Shown here: positions 33,922 to 42,741 of the stretch, in pieces
Numbering within the stretch: position 1 is the stretch's first letter
Layout of the letters: each line of letters begins with the position of its first letter
Source of the DNA: Bacillota bacterium
Lineage (GTDB): Bacteria; Bacillota; Clostridia; Lachnospirales; Lachnospiraceae
Assembly: GCA_023411555.1 (NCBI GenBank)
Contig: JAEYOQ010000009.1
Coordinates: 1 to 44,466 of the forward strand
Length of the DNA: 44,466 nucleotides
Direction: 5' to 3'
The notes under the pieces: model-generated
Seen by the model: the letters and a program-made list of their open reading frames with translations, nothing else
The model's database searches: none
Told to the model about the DNA's origin: nothing
Made by a program: the position numbers and the translations under genes

Positions 33922-34050
33922 ATGAGTATTGTATTATGTGCGGAGGATAGCTTACGAATAAGAAGAAAGAAGAATAGAAAATTAATTAAACAATTGATGG
34001 AGGAAATGAATGATCGATTTAGTGAATTACGGTTATACCGAAAACAATAA
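33922..34050 (+). CDS. 42-aa basic small protein overlapping rsgA
   Basis: The ATG follows AAAGGAGCGATTTTAT. The product MSIVLCAEDSLRIRRKK ... ends LRLYRKQ and overlaps the start of rsgA by 41 bases in another frame. It is Arg/Lys-rich and helical. It may be a real small protein or a translation-coupling leader. Not recognised. Confidence 0.45.
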   Translation: MSIVLCAEDSLRIRRKKNRKLIKQLMEEMNDRFSELRLYRKQ

Positions 34051-35086
34051 TATGGAAGATGTATTAGAAGGCCTTATCCCGGCCAGAGTGACAGAGGTTC
34101 ACAGGGAATTATTTAAGGTGATATCAGCATATGGCGAGAGCAATGCCAGATTAAAGGGCTCATTCTATAATAAATTAGCTGTTGCAGAGGATTTCCCGGC
34201 AGTGGGAGACTTTGTATCTCTGCGTTACAATGAAACTGGAGATTCGTTGATCGTGCATGTGCATCCCCGCAAATCTAAATTCTCCAGACCGGATTATTCC
34301 GGTCATGCAGCAGGCTATGTAAAGACGGTCTTGGAGCAGGTCGTGGCTGCGAACTTTGACTATGTATTTATTTTAGCTTCCTTGAATTATGATTTTAATG
34401 TTAATCGTATCTTAAGGTATATAACCGTCTCTTGGGAGAGCGGCGGAACACCGATCGTATTACTGACAAAGGCTGATCTGATGGAGGACTATACCAAACA
34501 GCTGGAACAGGTCAGGCAGCAGGCGGTCGGCGTACCGGTATATGCAGTCAGTGCCAAGACGAAAGAGGGTCTAGACCAACTGCTGCAATATATGAAGCCA
34601 AAAAGTACTCTTGTTTTTCTTGGATCCTCCGGTGTCGGTAAATCCACGCTGGTGAATGCACTGGCGGGTGAGGAGGTTATGGATATCAGTGAAATTCGTG
34701 AAGAGGATAGTAAAGGAAGGCATACAACGACCCATCGTCAATTGATAATGTTGAAGAACGGCGTGATGGTTATTGATACACCAGGAATGAGGGAACTAGG
34801 AATGTGGGATGTGGAGGAAGGGTTGGGTGAAGCTTTTTCCGATATCGAAGAGTTGTTTGCCCAGTGCCGATTCTCGGATTGTACCCATCGAGGTGAACCG
34901 GGCTGTGCGATACAGACAGCAATTGCATCAGGTGCTCTGGACCGCTCAAGATGGAAGAACTATCTTAGTTTAAGGGAAGAGGCCAGATTTACGGAAGATA
35001 AATCAGCTTATTTGAGAGAGAAGAGGGAATTCTTTAGGAAGCTGGAAAAGTCCAATCGAGCGAGACATAAGGTAGGAGGAAAATGA
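34010..35086 (+). CDS. rsgA: RsgA-like ribosome-associated GTPase
   Basis: A 358-residue circularly permuted GTPase. An OB-type N-terminal domain (~20-110) is followed by G4 TKADL, G1 GSSGVGKST (~residues 204-212), G3 DTPGM and a zinc motif CRFSDCTHRGEPGC. RsgA helps mature the 30S ribosomal subunit and is linked to stress responses. The ATG at 34010 is five bases after GGAGGA. The gene is under a leader with a 10-aa peptide and two terminators and is followed by a GNAT gene with overlapping stop/start. Many Firmicutes have a second, house-keeping RsgA copy; this one could be the stress-induced paralogue, which cannot be decided from the window. Confidence 0.9.
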   Translation: MIDLVNYGYTENNNMEDVLEGLIPARVTEVHRELFKVISAYGESNARLKGSFYNKLAVAEDFPAVGDFVSLRYNETGDSLIVHVHPRKSKFSRPDYSGHAAGYVKTVLEQVVAANFDYVFILASLNYDFNVNRILRYITVSWESGGTPIVLLTKADLMEDYTKQLEQVRQQAVGVPVYAVSAKTKEGLDQLLQYMKPKSTLVFLGSSGVGKSTLVNALAGEEVMDISEIREEDSKGRHTTTHRQLIMLKNGVMVIDTPGMRELGMWDVEEGLGEAFSDIEELFAQCRFSDCTHRGEPGCAIQTAIASGALDRSRWKNYLSLREEARFTEDKSAYLREKREFFRKLEKSNRARHKVGGK

Positions 35087-35088
35087 TA

Positions 35089-36081
35089 ATGGAGATAGTA
35101 GATTTTAAGCAGGAGTATATACCAGTAGCGATTCAAATTGCAAAGGAAAATTATGAACAGGAGCAGAAGAAAGTAACGATACTTCCTGAGATCGGTTTAT
35201 TTCCAGGTATGGGGGATTTTGTAGAAAAAGGACTCGGGGTGGCTGCCACCCACGGTGATCGGCTCATAGGATATCTATGCTCATACCCTCCAAGAGAAGA
35301 TGCCTTTGGCACAACGAATGTACGAGGGGGATATGTACCGTTGTATGGACATGGTGTGGTATGTGATATGGATGAGAAAAGCCGGGATCGCATTTATTCA
35401 AGGTTGTACCAGAGAGCGGCAGAAAAATGGGTAAGAGCCGGTGTACAAAGTCATGCAATTACCATATATGCTCATGATAAGGCTGGAGAAAAGAGCTTTT
35501 TTTATAACGGCTTTGGGCTTCGCTGCTTGGACCTGGTTCGGTCTCTGGATACAATACCTCCGGCTAAAGAGGTTGTGCTTATCTCTGATGATAAGGTGAC
35601 TTATGTGGAGCTGTTCAGAGATGAGTGGGTGCTCCTGCTAAAGCAGCATAATGAATTAATACACCATCTCAGCTGCAGCCCGTGCTTTATGTGCTTTAAA
35701 CCTATCGATGAAGAGGGGCTGTATAAGCAGGCAGCGGAGGATGTGAGATATTTTGCCGCCAAGGTAGACGGGAAGCCAATCGCTTATGTCAAGCTTTCCG
35801 ATAGTGGAGAGAATTTTGCTACTATGGTCGATGAGATGATGAATATCTGTGGGGCATATTGCGAACCGGAATATAGGGGTACCGGTATCTACCATAATCT
35901 GCTTTGTTATGTTATGAGAAAGCTGAAAAGGGAAGGGTATCGTCTGTTGGGAGTAGATTGTGAAAGCTTCAATCCGACAGCCCGCGGTTTCTGGACAAAA
36001 TACTTTGAAGAATATACGCATAGCCTGGTAAGGCGTATCGATGATAAAGCGGTAATCAAAAGCTGTAATGCACAATTATAA
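35089..36081 (+). CDS. GNAT family N-acetyltransferase
   Basis: A ~330-residue protein with the acetyl-CoA-binding core near the C-terminus (AYCEPEYRGTGIYHNLLCYVM, then LGVDCESFNPTARGFW) and a related N-terminal half (AHARAVxx-like GVVCDMDEKSRD region). Such two-domain GNATs acetylate small molecules or proteins. The start is set at ATG 35089, nine bases after AGGAGG; ATG 35083, three bases away, overlaps the rsgA stop. It is translationally coupled to rsgA and ends the unit with the terminator at 36207. Confidence 0.8.
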   Translation: MEIVDFKQEYIPVAIQIAKENYEQEQKKVTILPEIGLFPGMGDFVEKGLGVAATHGDRLIGYLCSYPPREDAFGTTNVRGGYVPLYGHGVVCDMDEKSRDRIYSRLYQRAAEKWVRAGVQSHAITIYAHDKAGEKSFFYNGFGLRCLDLVRSLDTIPPAKEVVLISDDKVTYVELFRDEWVLLLKQHNELIHHLSCSPCFMCFKPIDEEGLYKQAAEDVRYFAAKVDGKPIAYVKLSDSGENFATMVDEMMNICGAYCEPEYRGTGIYHNLLCYVMRKLKREGYRLLGVDCESFNPTARGFWTKYFEEYTHSLVRRIDDKAVIKSCNAQL

Positions 36082-36206
36082 AGTTAGAGTAATAGCGAAA
36101 GAGTAGTAAATAAAGAACAGTAAATCAGTAGTAGATAAATAGTTGATTTTAGCTCTAAGGATAGTCTGCGAAAGAATGGGTTACTGCGACTAATTCGACG
36201 AGATAG

Positions 36207-36251
36207 AAGGGCTGGTGTATGACGTAAGCTACGTTATGCATCAGTCCTTTT
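36207..36251 (+). terminator. terminator of the rsgA-GNAT unit
   Basis: A 20-bp stem (AAGGGCTGGTGTATGACGTA with TACGTTATGCATCAGTCCTT, all paired if G-U pairs are allowed) with a three-base loop, followed by TTTAT. Confidence 0.8.
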
Positions 36252-36667
36252 ATCGTTTGCTTTCGGAAGCAGAGATACGCTCCATGTGATGCTTGTTCCT
36301 TGTTTCTTTCGGGTTATGTGCTATATCGAAGATAAAGAATGGGGGCTTGTATTAGTATTTGGAAAATGATACATGTCAGATAAGGGAACCTTACTTTTAT
36401 GTTCTACGTCTAATGATTGTAAACGAAAACGATAAATGAAAGGAGGTTAAGTATTAGGGAGTTCTCTTTCGGTACCAAAAGAGAATGTCAAGAAGTAAGG
36501 GCTAATAGCGAACAATATACAAAGGAAGATAGCATTTCAGATGCATGAAAGATAAATCAATTAACAGTGAATATATAACCGTATCACAAGCAATCGGACC
36601 CAAATTAATAATAGCTGGGTTACAAAATAGGATGACAGCTTATTTTATGAATAACGGAGGAAATATT
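36252..36667. other. intergenic leader of the secreted protein gene, possible cre site
   Basis: No gene with a ribosome site is seen. TTGTAAACGAAAACGATA (36417-36434) resembles a catabolite-responsive element with one or two mismatches. A small hairpin TTCTCTTT/AAAGAGAA lies near 36462-36484. An ATG at 36545 opens an extended reading of the next gene but has no site. The role of these elements is uncertain. Confidence 0.3.
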
Positions 36668-37375
36668 ATGATAAAGAAGAATTTATTGAAGACAGTTATG
36701 TTAGGATTATGTATGGCGACAATAACTACCGGTTCCGCATATGCGACACTTGCAGAGGACACTAATCCATCAGTAGCAGAGGCGGTTTCTGATCAAACGA
36801 AAGCTTTGTATGCAAAGCAGGCAGAGCTTGAGAAGCTTCTTTTTGAAGTAAATGCTAAGGAGATAGAGACGCTTGGCTTTATGGTGAATTATGCAGGCGT
36901 AGTAGAAGATAAGATTGAAATTGGGATATCTCCCTATAATGAGGAGAACGCAAACTTCATCTATGACCTGGTTGGTAAGGATGATGTTAAGGTAATCGAA
37001 TTTGATCAATCTGTGATATTTGCAACAGGTATGGCTCCTGATGAGGTAGCTGGTGAGGTTGTGACCGATGCAGAAGTCATTATGTACAACGATAACGTAG
37101 AGGATGCAGTTTTAGAAGCAGCCAGCGATGACACTGTCACCGATGATGAGGAGTTTCAGATCCAAATAGAAAGTATAGCTGAGGATGCGAATGGAGAAGA
37201 AAAGGTATATAAGAATACTTCTGCTGACGCAGAGGAAATCCTTACAGTTACGAATGAAGAAAAAGCTCAAGATAATGCAGCTACTCCAATCATCGTACTG
37301 GCTGCTGTTGTCGGTGGGGCAGCATTAGTAGGTGGAGCTGTACTTTTATCGAATAAGAAAAAGGCTGCTAAATAA
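36668..37375 (+). CDS. secreted acidic protein with C-terminal membrane anchor
   Basis: The start at 36668 follows CGGAGGAAATATT. Signal peptide residues ~4-28 (LLKTVMLGLCMATITTGSAYA) are followed by a helical segment, a short alpha/beta part (TLGFMVNYAGVVEDKIEIGI ... YDLVGKDDVKVIEF) and a long acidic linker (~residues 120-195). One membrane helix (IIVLAAVVGGAALVGGAVLL) precedes the Lys-rich end NKKKAAK. This gives a cell-surface, membrane-anchored protein of type I topology; the terminus is like a non-LPXTG anchor. No function recognised. A terminator follows at 37429. Confidence 0.75.
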   Translation: MIKKNLLKTVMLGLCMATITTGSAYATLAEDTNPSVAEAVSDQTKALYAKQAELEKLLFEVNAKEIETLGFMVNYAGVVEDKIEIGISPYNEENANFIYDLVGKDDVKVIEFDQSVIFATGMAPDEVAGEVVTDAEVIMYNDNVEDAVLEAASDDTVTDDEEFQIQIESIAEDANGEEKVYKNTSADAEEILTVTNEEKAQDNAATPIIVLAAVVGGAALVGGAVLLSNKKKAAK

Positions 37376-37428
37376 TTAAACAAGGTAAGCGTAATTCAAT
37401 TGTTTACAAAGCTGCTTAAAATCTAAAG

Positions 37429-37459
37429 TAAAAGTCCTAACTCGGGTTGGGACTTTTTG
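37429..37459 (+). terminator. intrinsic terminator of the secreted protein gene
   Basis: AAAAGTCCTAAC pairs with GTTGGGACTTTTT around TCGG-type loop, ending in a run of T. Confidence 0.85.
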
Positions 37460-37565
37460 CTTTATAAGGGAATATCAGATGCCGGAATACAAAATTAAGT
37501 TTAAATTGGTAGAAATAGGGTAAATTATAGGTAAGCATTTTGTTTATACAGAAAGAGGAACTGGG

Positions 37566-38432
37566 ATGATAATAAAGGAATATAGCAATGCTGATGTATT
37601 CTTAAAGGAATATGAAGCTATATTATTGAAGAGAGAGGCTGTTGCTCAATTGCTGCTTTACTTTGCGCATCAAAGTCTGACAGGCTTAGGAACTGGTAAG
37701 GAATTATTCGGAGTAGTGATGGAAGAGGCTCAGATAGTCCTAATATTTGGAATGATTCGTGGCATTGACTTGATATTATACGTTGCAACCTCGGATAAAG
37801 AGGAAGAGGCGGCTGGTGCATTGGCTGACTATCTTGGAAATAGTCACATTATTATTGGCAGCTTGAATGCAAAACAGACATTGTGCCAGAGCTTTATGAC
37901 ACAATATAAAAAGTATTTTAATGTGAGCTTTATCCAGAAGGTCGGGATGGATATTATGGAGTTGCGGCAGGTAAATGATATAAGGGCGGCTGCAGGTAGT
38001 CAGAGGCTAGCTGAAACCGAGGATGCTAAGCTAGTAGCGGACTGGATGATACAATTTCAGATTGAAGAGCTAATGGACGAAGCGGATTATGAGGCTTCTC
38101 TTTTGAGTGCCACCCAGTTGATTAGCCGTAAGGAACTGTACTTGTACGAGGACGAGGAAGAGAGGCCGGTCTCTATGGCAGCAGCAACGAGAAGACTTGT
38201 TCATGGTATGGGAATAACGCATGTATTCACACCTGAGGAATATCGTGGGAAAGGTTATGCTGCCGCTAATTTATATTATCTAAGTAAAGCGTTACTGGAA
38301 CAAGGCTTCGAATTCTGTTGCCTATATGTAGATAAAAAGAATCCTCTGACTATTCGTGCTTATGAAAAGATTGGATATAGGGTTATTGAAGATAATTATG
38401 AATATATGATTATGCCATCGGAAGAAGTCTGA
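37566..38432 (+). CDS. GNAT family N-acetyltransferase (FR47-like)
   Basis: A 288-residue protein with the acetyl-CoA motif EEYRGKGYAAANLYYLSKALL and the following LYVDKKNPLTIRAYEKIGYRV, typical for FR47-type N-acetyltransferases. The N-terminal half (residues ~1-150) is divergent. The substrate is unknown. The ATG follows AAGAGGAACTGGG. It has no close partner. Confidence 0.85.
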   Translation: MIIKEYSNADVFLKEYEAILLKREAVAQLLLYFAHQSLTGLGTGKELFGVVMEEAQIVLIFGMIRGIDLILYVATSDKEEEAAGALADYLGNSHIIIGSLNAKQTLCQSFMTQYKKYFNVSFIQKVGMDIMELRQVNDIRAAAGSQRLAETEDAKLVADWMIQFQIEELMDEADYEASLLSATQLISRKELYLYEDEEERPVSMAAATRRLVHGMGITHVFTPEEYRGKGYAAANLYYLSKALLEQGFEFCCLYVDKKNPLTIRAYEKIGYRVIEDNYEYMIMPSEEV

Positions 38433-38653
38433 GTATATATATCCGAGCCATTTTATGGGCCGCCTGCTTTCGTTTCATGTAGTGCCTTAATGGTGCTCTG
38501 AAATAGAAGGAAAAAGGTGGCTTTTATATTGCATTTATATAGAACGACTAGTAAAATAGCATTAAGTGGGCAAGAAGAATTCTTTACAGCGAAAGCTTGA
38601 ATAGATAGTTGAAAGAATGATATAACATACTTTGAAGATGGAGGGATTAAGCT

Positions 38654-39643
38654 ATGAGAGCAGTAAAGTGGGGGATTATTGGTGCGGGAAATATATCTTC
38701 AAAATTTGCAACGGCTTTAAATTCAATGGATCACACCGAGATTACCGCTGTCGCATCCAGAGACCTGAGGAAAGCGAAGGAATTTGCAAACGGTTTTCAT
38801 ATTGAGAAAGCATACGGCAGTTATGAAGAACTCATAGGTGATCCCGAGATTGATGTCGTTTATATTGGTACTCCTCATACGGAGCATAAAGCACATGCTC
38901 GGTTATGTATTGAGGGAGGAAAAGCAGTGCTATGTGAAAAACCTTTTACCATCAATTATACACAAGCCAAAGAGCTGGTTGATTTGGCAAGGGACAAGAA
39001 TGTATTTCTGATGGAAGCAATGTGGACAAAATTACTTCCTGTGACCGGGGCAGTGAAGCAATGGATCAAGAATAAGATCATTGGCGATGTAAAATATATG
39101 AATGTTTCCTTCGGTTATCGCATGGAATTTGATCCTAACAGCCGTGCGTTTGATCCTAGGCTGGGAGGTGGAGCTCTGTTGGATGTGGGAGTTTACCCAA
39201 TTTCTTATGTTATCCATCTAATGGAACGGCTTCCGGACAAGATAAGTAGCAGCGCTTATATTGGCCAAACTAATGTGGATGAGATCAATGTTATCACCTT
39301 TCAGTATAAGGAAGGGATGCTTGCCAGTATCAGTTCTGCAGTCTCTGCGGCCACTGGAAACGATGCTATTATTATCGGGGAGAAAGGGCGGATTGTAATA
39401 CCGAATTTCTGGACTGCAGAAAGCGCACAGGTATATGATGCGAATGACAAGCTGGTGGATTCCATTCATCATCCTTTTACCTCCAATGGATATGAATATG
39501 AAGCGGAAGAAGTAAATCGGTGTATTCGGGAGGGAAAGAAACAGAGCGATCTTATACCTCTGAAGGATACGCTTGATATCATGAAGATATTAGATGAGAT
39601 ACGGGCAGATTGGGGCCTAGTGTATCCATCCGAACTTATGTAA
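38654..39643 (+). CDS. Gfo/Idh/MocA family oxidoreductase
   Basis: A 329-residue NAD(P)-dependent dehydrogenase. The Rossmann signature is GIIGAGNISSKFA (~residues 8-19), the lysine of the EKP motif is K96 (LCEKPFT), and a C-terminal alpha/beta substrate domain carries GGGALLDVGVYPISY. It should oxidise or reduce a sugar or an inositol-like compound in the cytoplasm; the exact substrate is not clear. The ATG follows GGAGGGATTAAGCT. The coiled-coil membrane gene follows after 21 bases. Confidence 0.92.
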   Translation: MRAVKWGIIGAGNISSKFATALNSMDHTEITAVASRDLRKAKEFANGFHIEKAYGSYEELIGDPEIDVVYIGTPHTEHKAHARLCIEGGKAVLCEKPFTINYTQAKELVDLARDKNVFLMEAMWTKLLPVTGAVKQWIKNKIIGDVKYMNVSFGYRMEFDPNSRAFDPRLGGGALLDVGVYPISYVIHLMERLPDKISSSAYIGQTNVDEINVITFQYKEGMLASISSAVSAATGNDAIIIGEKGRIVIPNFWTAESAQVYDANDKLVDSIHHPFTSNGYEYEAEEVNRCIREGKKQSDLIPLKDTLDIMKILDEIRADWGLVYPSELM

Positions 39644-39664
39644 CCAAGGAGGAAGTATTAATTT

Positions 39665-40228
39665 ATGAAAGAAAACGAATATAGAGTAGCCGGATATGCC
39701 TTTTCGGATGCCCGTAGTTACAAGGAAGCAAAACGGGAAGAGGAGACGGTGGAATATATCAAAGCCAATACAGATCTCAAAGATCTAAACAAGGCCCTTA
39801 AACTGTATCACAAATTAGTAGAAAGGAAGACCTTGAATACTGTGGTTGGATATTCCTTTCTTAACGAACTACGCAACAGAATATTAGAAGCCGGTATCGT
39901 TACAAAGGATAATTTACCTGATATTCGTATAGAGACAACGAATAAGGAGCCAAGAGTGTATGATAATGAGCTGGAGAAAGAGAGAGAGCAAAGACATGTT
40001 GCATTGTTGGAGGACTATAAGATAAAGCTCCGTAATTCCAGAATCATTAGTTTCTTTTTAGCAATTATCATTGTAATTATGATAGCAATCGCCATATTCA
40101 GTGATAGGAGTATGTATTCTATATATGAGAATCAAGTAATCGATAAGTATGTAAGCTGGCAGGCAGACCTGGAGAACAGAGAGAAGGATCTGGAGGAGAG
40201 GGAGCAGGCACTAGAGAAAAATGAGTAG
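39665..40228 (+). CDS. single-pass membrane protein with coiled coil
   Basis: A 187-residue protein: a charged cytoplasmic N-terminal part (~1-125, KEAKREEETVEYI; helical, resembling a short TPR-like region), one membrane helix at ~128-147 (IISFFLAIIIVIMIAIAIF) and a short heptad-rich C-terminal coil (DLENREKDLEEREQALEKNE). No family that I can name. The gene is 21 bases after the oxidoreductase and just before the two-component pair, with a ribosome site AAGGAGG. It may be co-transcribed with either. Confidence 0.65.
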   Translation: MKENEYRVAGYAFSDARSYKEAKREEETVEYIKANTDLKDLNKALKLYHKLVERKTLNTVVGYSFLNELRNRILEAGIVTKDNLPDIRIETTNKEPRVYDNELEKEREQRHVALLEDYKIKLRNSRIISFFLAIIIVIMIAIAIFSDRSMYSIYENQVIDKYVSWQADLENREKDLEEREQALEKNE

Positions 40229-40241
40229 TCCAATTTCACAT

Positions 40242-40276
40242 ATTTTTCATAGTTCCGTGTTAATATGATGAAAAAT
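40242..40276 (+). promoter_or_regulatory. inverted repeat before the response regulator gene
   Basis: ATTTTTCAT (40242-40250) and ATGAAAAAT (40268-40276) are perfect reverse complements 17 bases apart, 22 bases before the response regulator ATG. It could be an operator for autoregulation or a weak hairpin. Confidence 0.35.
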
Positions 40277-40298
40277 TAACTAATACCGGAGGTGCCAA

Positions 40299-40976
40299 AT
40301 GGAAAAGCTGAAAATCTTAGTTGTTGATGATGAAAGTAGAATGAGAAAGCTTGTGAAGGACTTTTTGGTGCGTAAAAACTATGATGTAATGGAAGCAGAG
40401 AATGGCGAACAGGCAATTGACCTGTTTTTCGCCAAGAAGGATATAGCCTTAATTATATTAGATGTGATGATGCCCAAGCTGGATGGCTGGCAGGTATGTC
40501 GCGAGATCAGACAATACTCTAAGGTTCCTATTATCATGTTAACCGCAAAGAGCGATGAGAAGGATGAATTGCTGGGGTTTGAGCTTGGTGTGGATGAATA
40601 CATCTCCAAGCCCTTTAGTCCTAAGATACTTGTGGCCCGTGTAGAGGCGGTCTTACGAAGAACCACTGTTACGGATGAAGAGAGTATAGAGGTTGGAGGA
40701 ATTGTTCTGGATAAAGCGGCTCATCAGGTGAAGATTGATGGGCAGGAGATTGAACTGAGCTTCAAGGAATTCGAATTGCTTACCTACTTTGTAACAAATC
40801 AGGGGGTTGCTCTTTCCAGGGAGAAGATTTTGAATAATGTTTGGAATTACGATTATTTTGGAGATGCCCGTACGATTGACACTCATGTTAAAAAGCTGCG
40901 TAGTAAAATGGGACCCAAGGGAGACTATATAAAAACAATCTGGGGACTTGGTTATAAATTCGAGGTAGATGCATGA
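40299..40976 (+). CDS. OmpR/PhoB-family response regulator
   Basis: A 225-residue two-component regulator. The receiver has the acidic pocket D10-D11, phospho-acceptor D55 (LIILDVMMP), T/S in MLTAKSD and K105-type lysine (ISKPF). The C-terminal winged helix (residues ~128-225, SFKEFELLTYFV ... DTHVKKLRSKM ... GLGYKFE) binds DNA. The ATG follows CGGAGGTGCCAA. The kinase gene starts within its stop (ATGA), so they are co-translated. Confidence 0.95.
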   Translation: MEKLKILVVDDESRMRKLVKDFLVRKNYDVMEAENGEQAIDLFFAKKDIALIILDVMMPKLDGWQVCREIRQYSKVPIIMLTAKSDEKDELLGFELGVDEYISKPFSPKILVARVEAVLRRTTVTDEESIEVGGIVLDKAAHQVKIDGQEIELSFKEFELLTYFVTNQGVALSREKILNNVWNYDYFGDARTIDTHVKKLRSKMGPKGDYIKTIWGLGYKFEVDA

Positions 40977-42544
40977 AGCACTCCATCCGTTTTAAAATAA
41001 CACTCACCCTAACGATTATGGTGATGTTAACTATTTTTGTCACCTGGTTTATCAACCGGACTTTTTTATCCAGTTATTATGTTTATACGAAGATTAAGAA
41101 TCTAGATACGGCATACCAGGAGATTAAAGCTATTTATGATCAGACGGAGGATCATGAACACTTGTCAGAAGCCGATACGGTGGATATGGAGCAATTATCC
41201 TCGAAGTATTCAGTAGATATCTATGTCATCAATTCATTACGGGGCTTTATCTATCCTACCAGTATAGGAGATAGAGAGTTAAAACAGATGCTTGCTATGC
41301 AGGCGGAATACCTTGCTAGGTATATGAATCCGGATGTAACCAATCGTAGGGTGATAAAGCAAACAAATAATTATCAAATTATTCGTCTATACGATATCCA
41401 AAAGGAAGCTAACTATATTGACATGGTTGGACTTTATGGCCTTACCTTTGAGGATTTATCCGAGGCATCGGGGGCTGGTGGGAGAAATAATAGATCTGGC
41501 AACCGGAAAGAACAGGATTTTAGTATTATCTTACTTCGTTCTAATTTTGAAAGCATTGAAGAAAGTGTAGCCATTGCTAATAATTTTCTTGCTTATGTTG
41601 GTGTTCTTGCAGTTGTCATAGGGTCTGTAGCGATGTTGGTTATTAGTAAGAGATTCACGAAGCCGATTCTGGAGCTGTCTGGGATTGCCAAGAGAATATC
41701 GGATCTAGATTTTGAAGTAAAATATAAAGTAGAGACCAAAGATGAGATCGGTGAATTAGGAAAGAGTATTAATAGTTTATCTGAAAAGCTGGAATCAACC
41801 ATTACAGAGTTAAAGCATGCCAACAACGAGTTGCTGACGGATATTCAGAAGAAGACAGAGATTGATGACATGCGTAAGGAGTTTCTATCCAATGTATCCC
41901 ATGAGCTGAAGACACCGATTTCGTTAATTCAAGGCTATGCGGAGGGGCTGAAGGAGAATATCAATGAGGATCCGGAAAGCCGCGAGTTCTACTGCGAGGT
42001 CATCATTGATGAAGCAGACAAGATGAATAAAATGGTTAAAAAGCTACTAAGTCTCAATGAAATTGAGTTTGGTAATAATCAGGTCAATATTGTCCGCTTT
42101 GATATTGTTACCTTGATCCGATCTGTATTAAATGCTACAGAAATACTGTTTAAGCAGAAGGAGGTTATACTTCATTTTGAACATGTTGATCCCATTTATG
42201 TTTGGGCAGATGAATACCTAGTAGAGCAGGTAGTAACTAATTATATCAGTAATGCCTTGAATCATGTAAGCGATCAGAGGATTATTGAGATTAAGTTAAT
42301 CCCTATGGGCGATCGAGTGCGTATTGCCGTCTTTAATACAGGAGACAACATTCCGGAGGAAGACCTGGATAAAATATGGATAAAATTCTATAAGGTTGAT
42401 AAAGCACGTACCAGAGAATACGGTGGTAATGGTATTGGTTTATCAATCGTAAAAGCAATCATGAATTCCTTGAATCAGGAATGTGGTGTAATTAACCGTC
42501 CCATCGGTGTGGAGTTCTGGTTTGAACTTGATACAAAATCATGA
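40973..42544 (+). CDS. sensor histidine kinase of the two-component pair
   Basis: A 523-residue membrane kinase. TM1 is at ~8-28, an extracytoplasmic sensor domain at ~30-200, TM2 at ~201-222, then HAMP (ISKRFTKPILELSGIAKRIS), a dimerisation helix with phospho-histidine H310 (SNVSHELKTP), and the ATPase domain with the N box (NYISNALNH) and G boxes (NGIGLSIVKAI). The sensor domain has an unusual Gly/Arg/Asn-rich insert near residue 165. The partner is the regulator just upstream. The ligand is unknown; a cell-envelope signal is plausible since a lipoprotein gene follows. Confidence 0.94.
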   Translation: MKHSIRFKITLTLTIMVMLTIFVTWFINRTFLSSYYVYTKIKNLDTAYQEIKAIYDQTEDHEHLSEADTVDMEQLSSKYSVDIYVINSLRGFIYPTSIGDRELKQMLAMQAEYLARYMNPDVTNRRVIKQTNNYQIIRLYDIQKEANYIDMVGLYGLTFEDLSEASGAGGRNNRSGNRKEQDFSIILLRSNFESIEESVAIANNFLAYVGVLAVVIGSVAMLVISKRFTKPILELSGIAKRISDLDFEVKYKVETKDEIGELGKSINSLSEKLESTITELKHANNELLTDIQKKTEIDDMRKEFLSNVSHELKTPISLIQGYAEGLKENINEDPESREFYCEVIIDEADKMNKMVKKLLSLNEIEFGNNQVNIVRFDIVTLIRSVLNATEILFKQKEVILHFEHVDPIYVWADEYLVEQVVTNYISNALNHVSDQRIIEIKLIPMGDRVRIAVFNTGDNIPEEDLDKIWIKFYKVDKARTREYGGNGIGLSIVKAIMNSLNQECGVINRPIGVEFWFELDTKS

Positions 42545-42550
42545 TCTATG

Positions 42551-42586
42551 AAGGCTTCCCTCGGAGAAATAATGAGGGAAGCTTTT
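42551..42586 (+). terminator. intrinsic terminator of the two-component operon
   Basis: AAGGCTTCCCTC pairs with GAGGGAAGCTTTT (one mismatch), ending in TTTT, seven bases after the kinase stop. Confidence 0.85.
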
Positions 42587-42741
42587 AAAATGCTTGCTTC
42601 GTAAGTATCAAATTAACACTTCACAGTATAAATGGAATTAATTTTAGTTGCTGATTTAAAGGAAAAGTGATAATATGTAATCTGTAACACCCTGTATACA
42701 GCGGTGTATTTGCAAGTCACAAATGACAGGGGGAAAAATCA

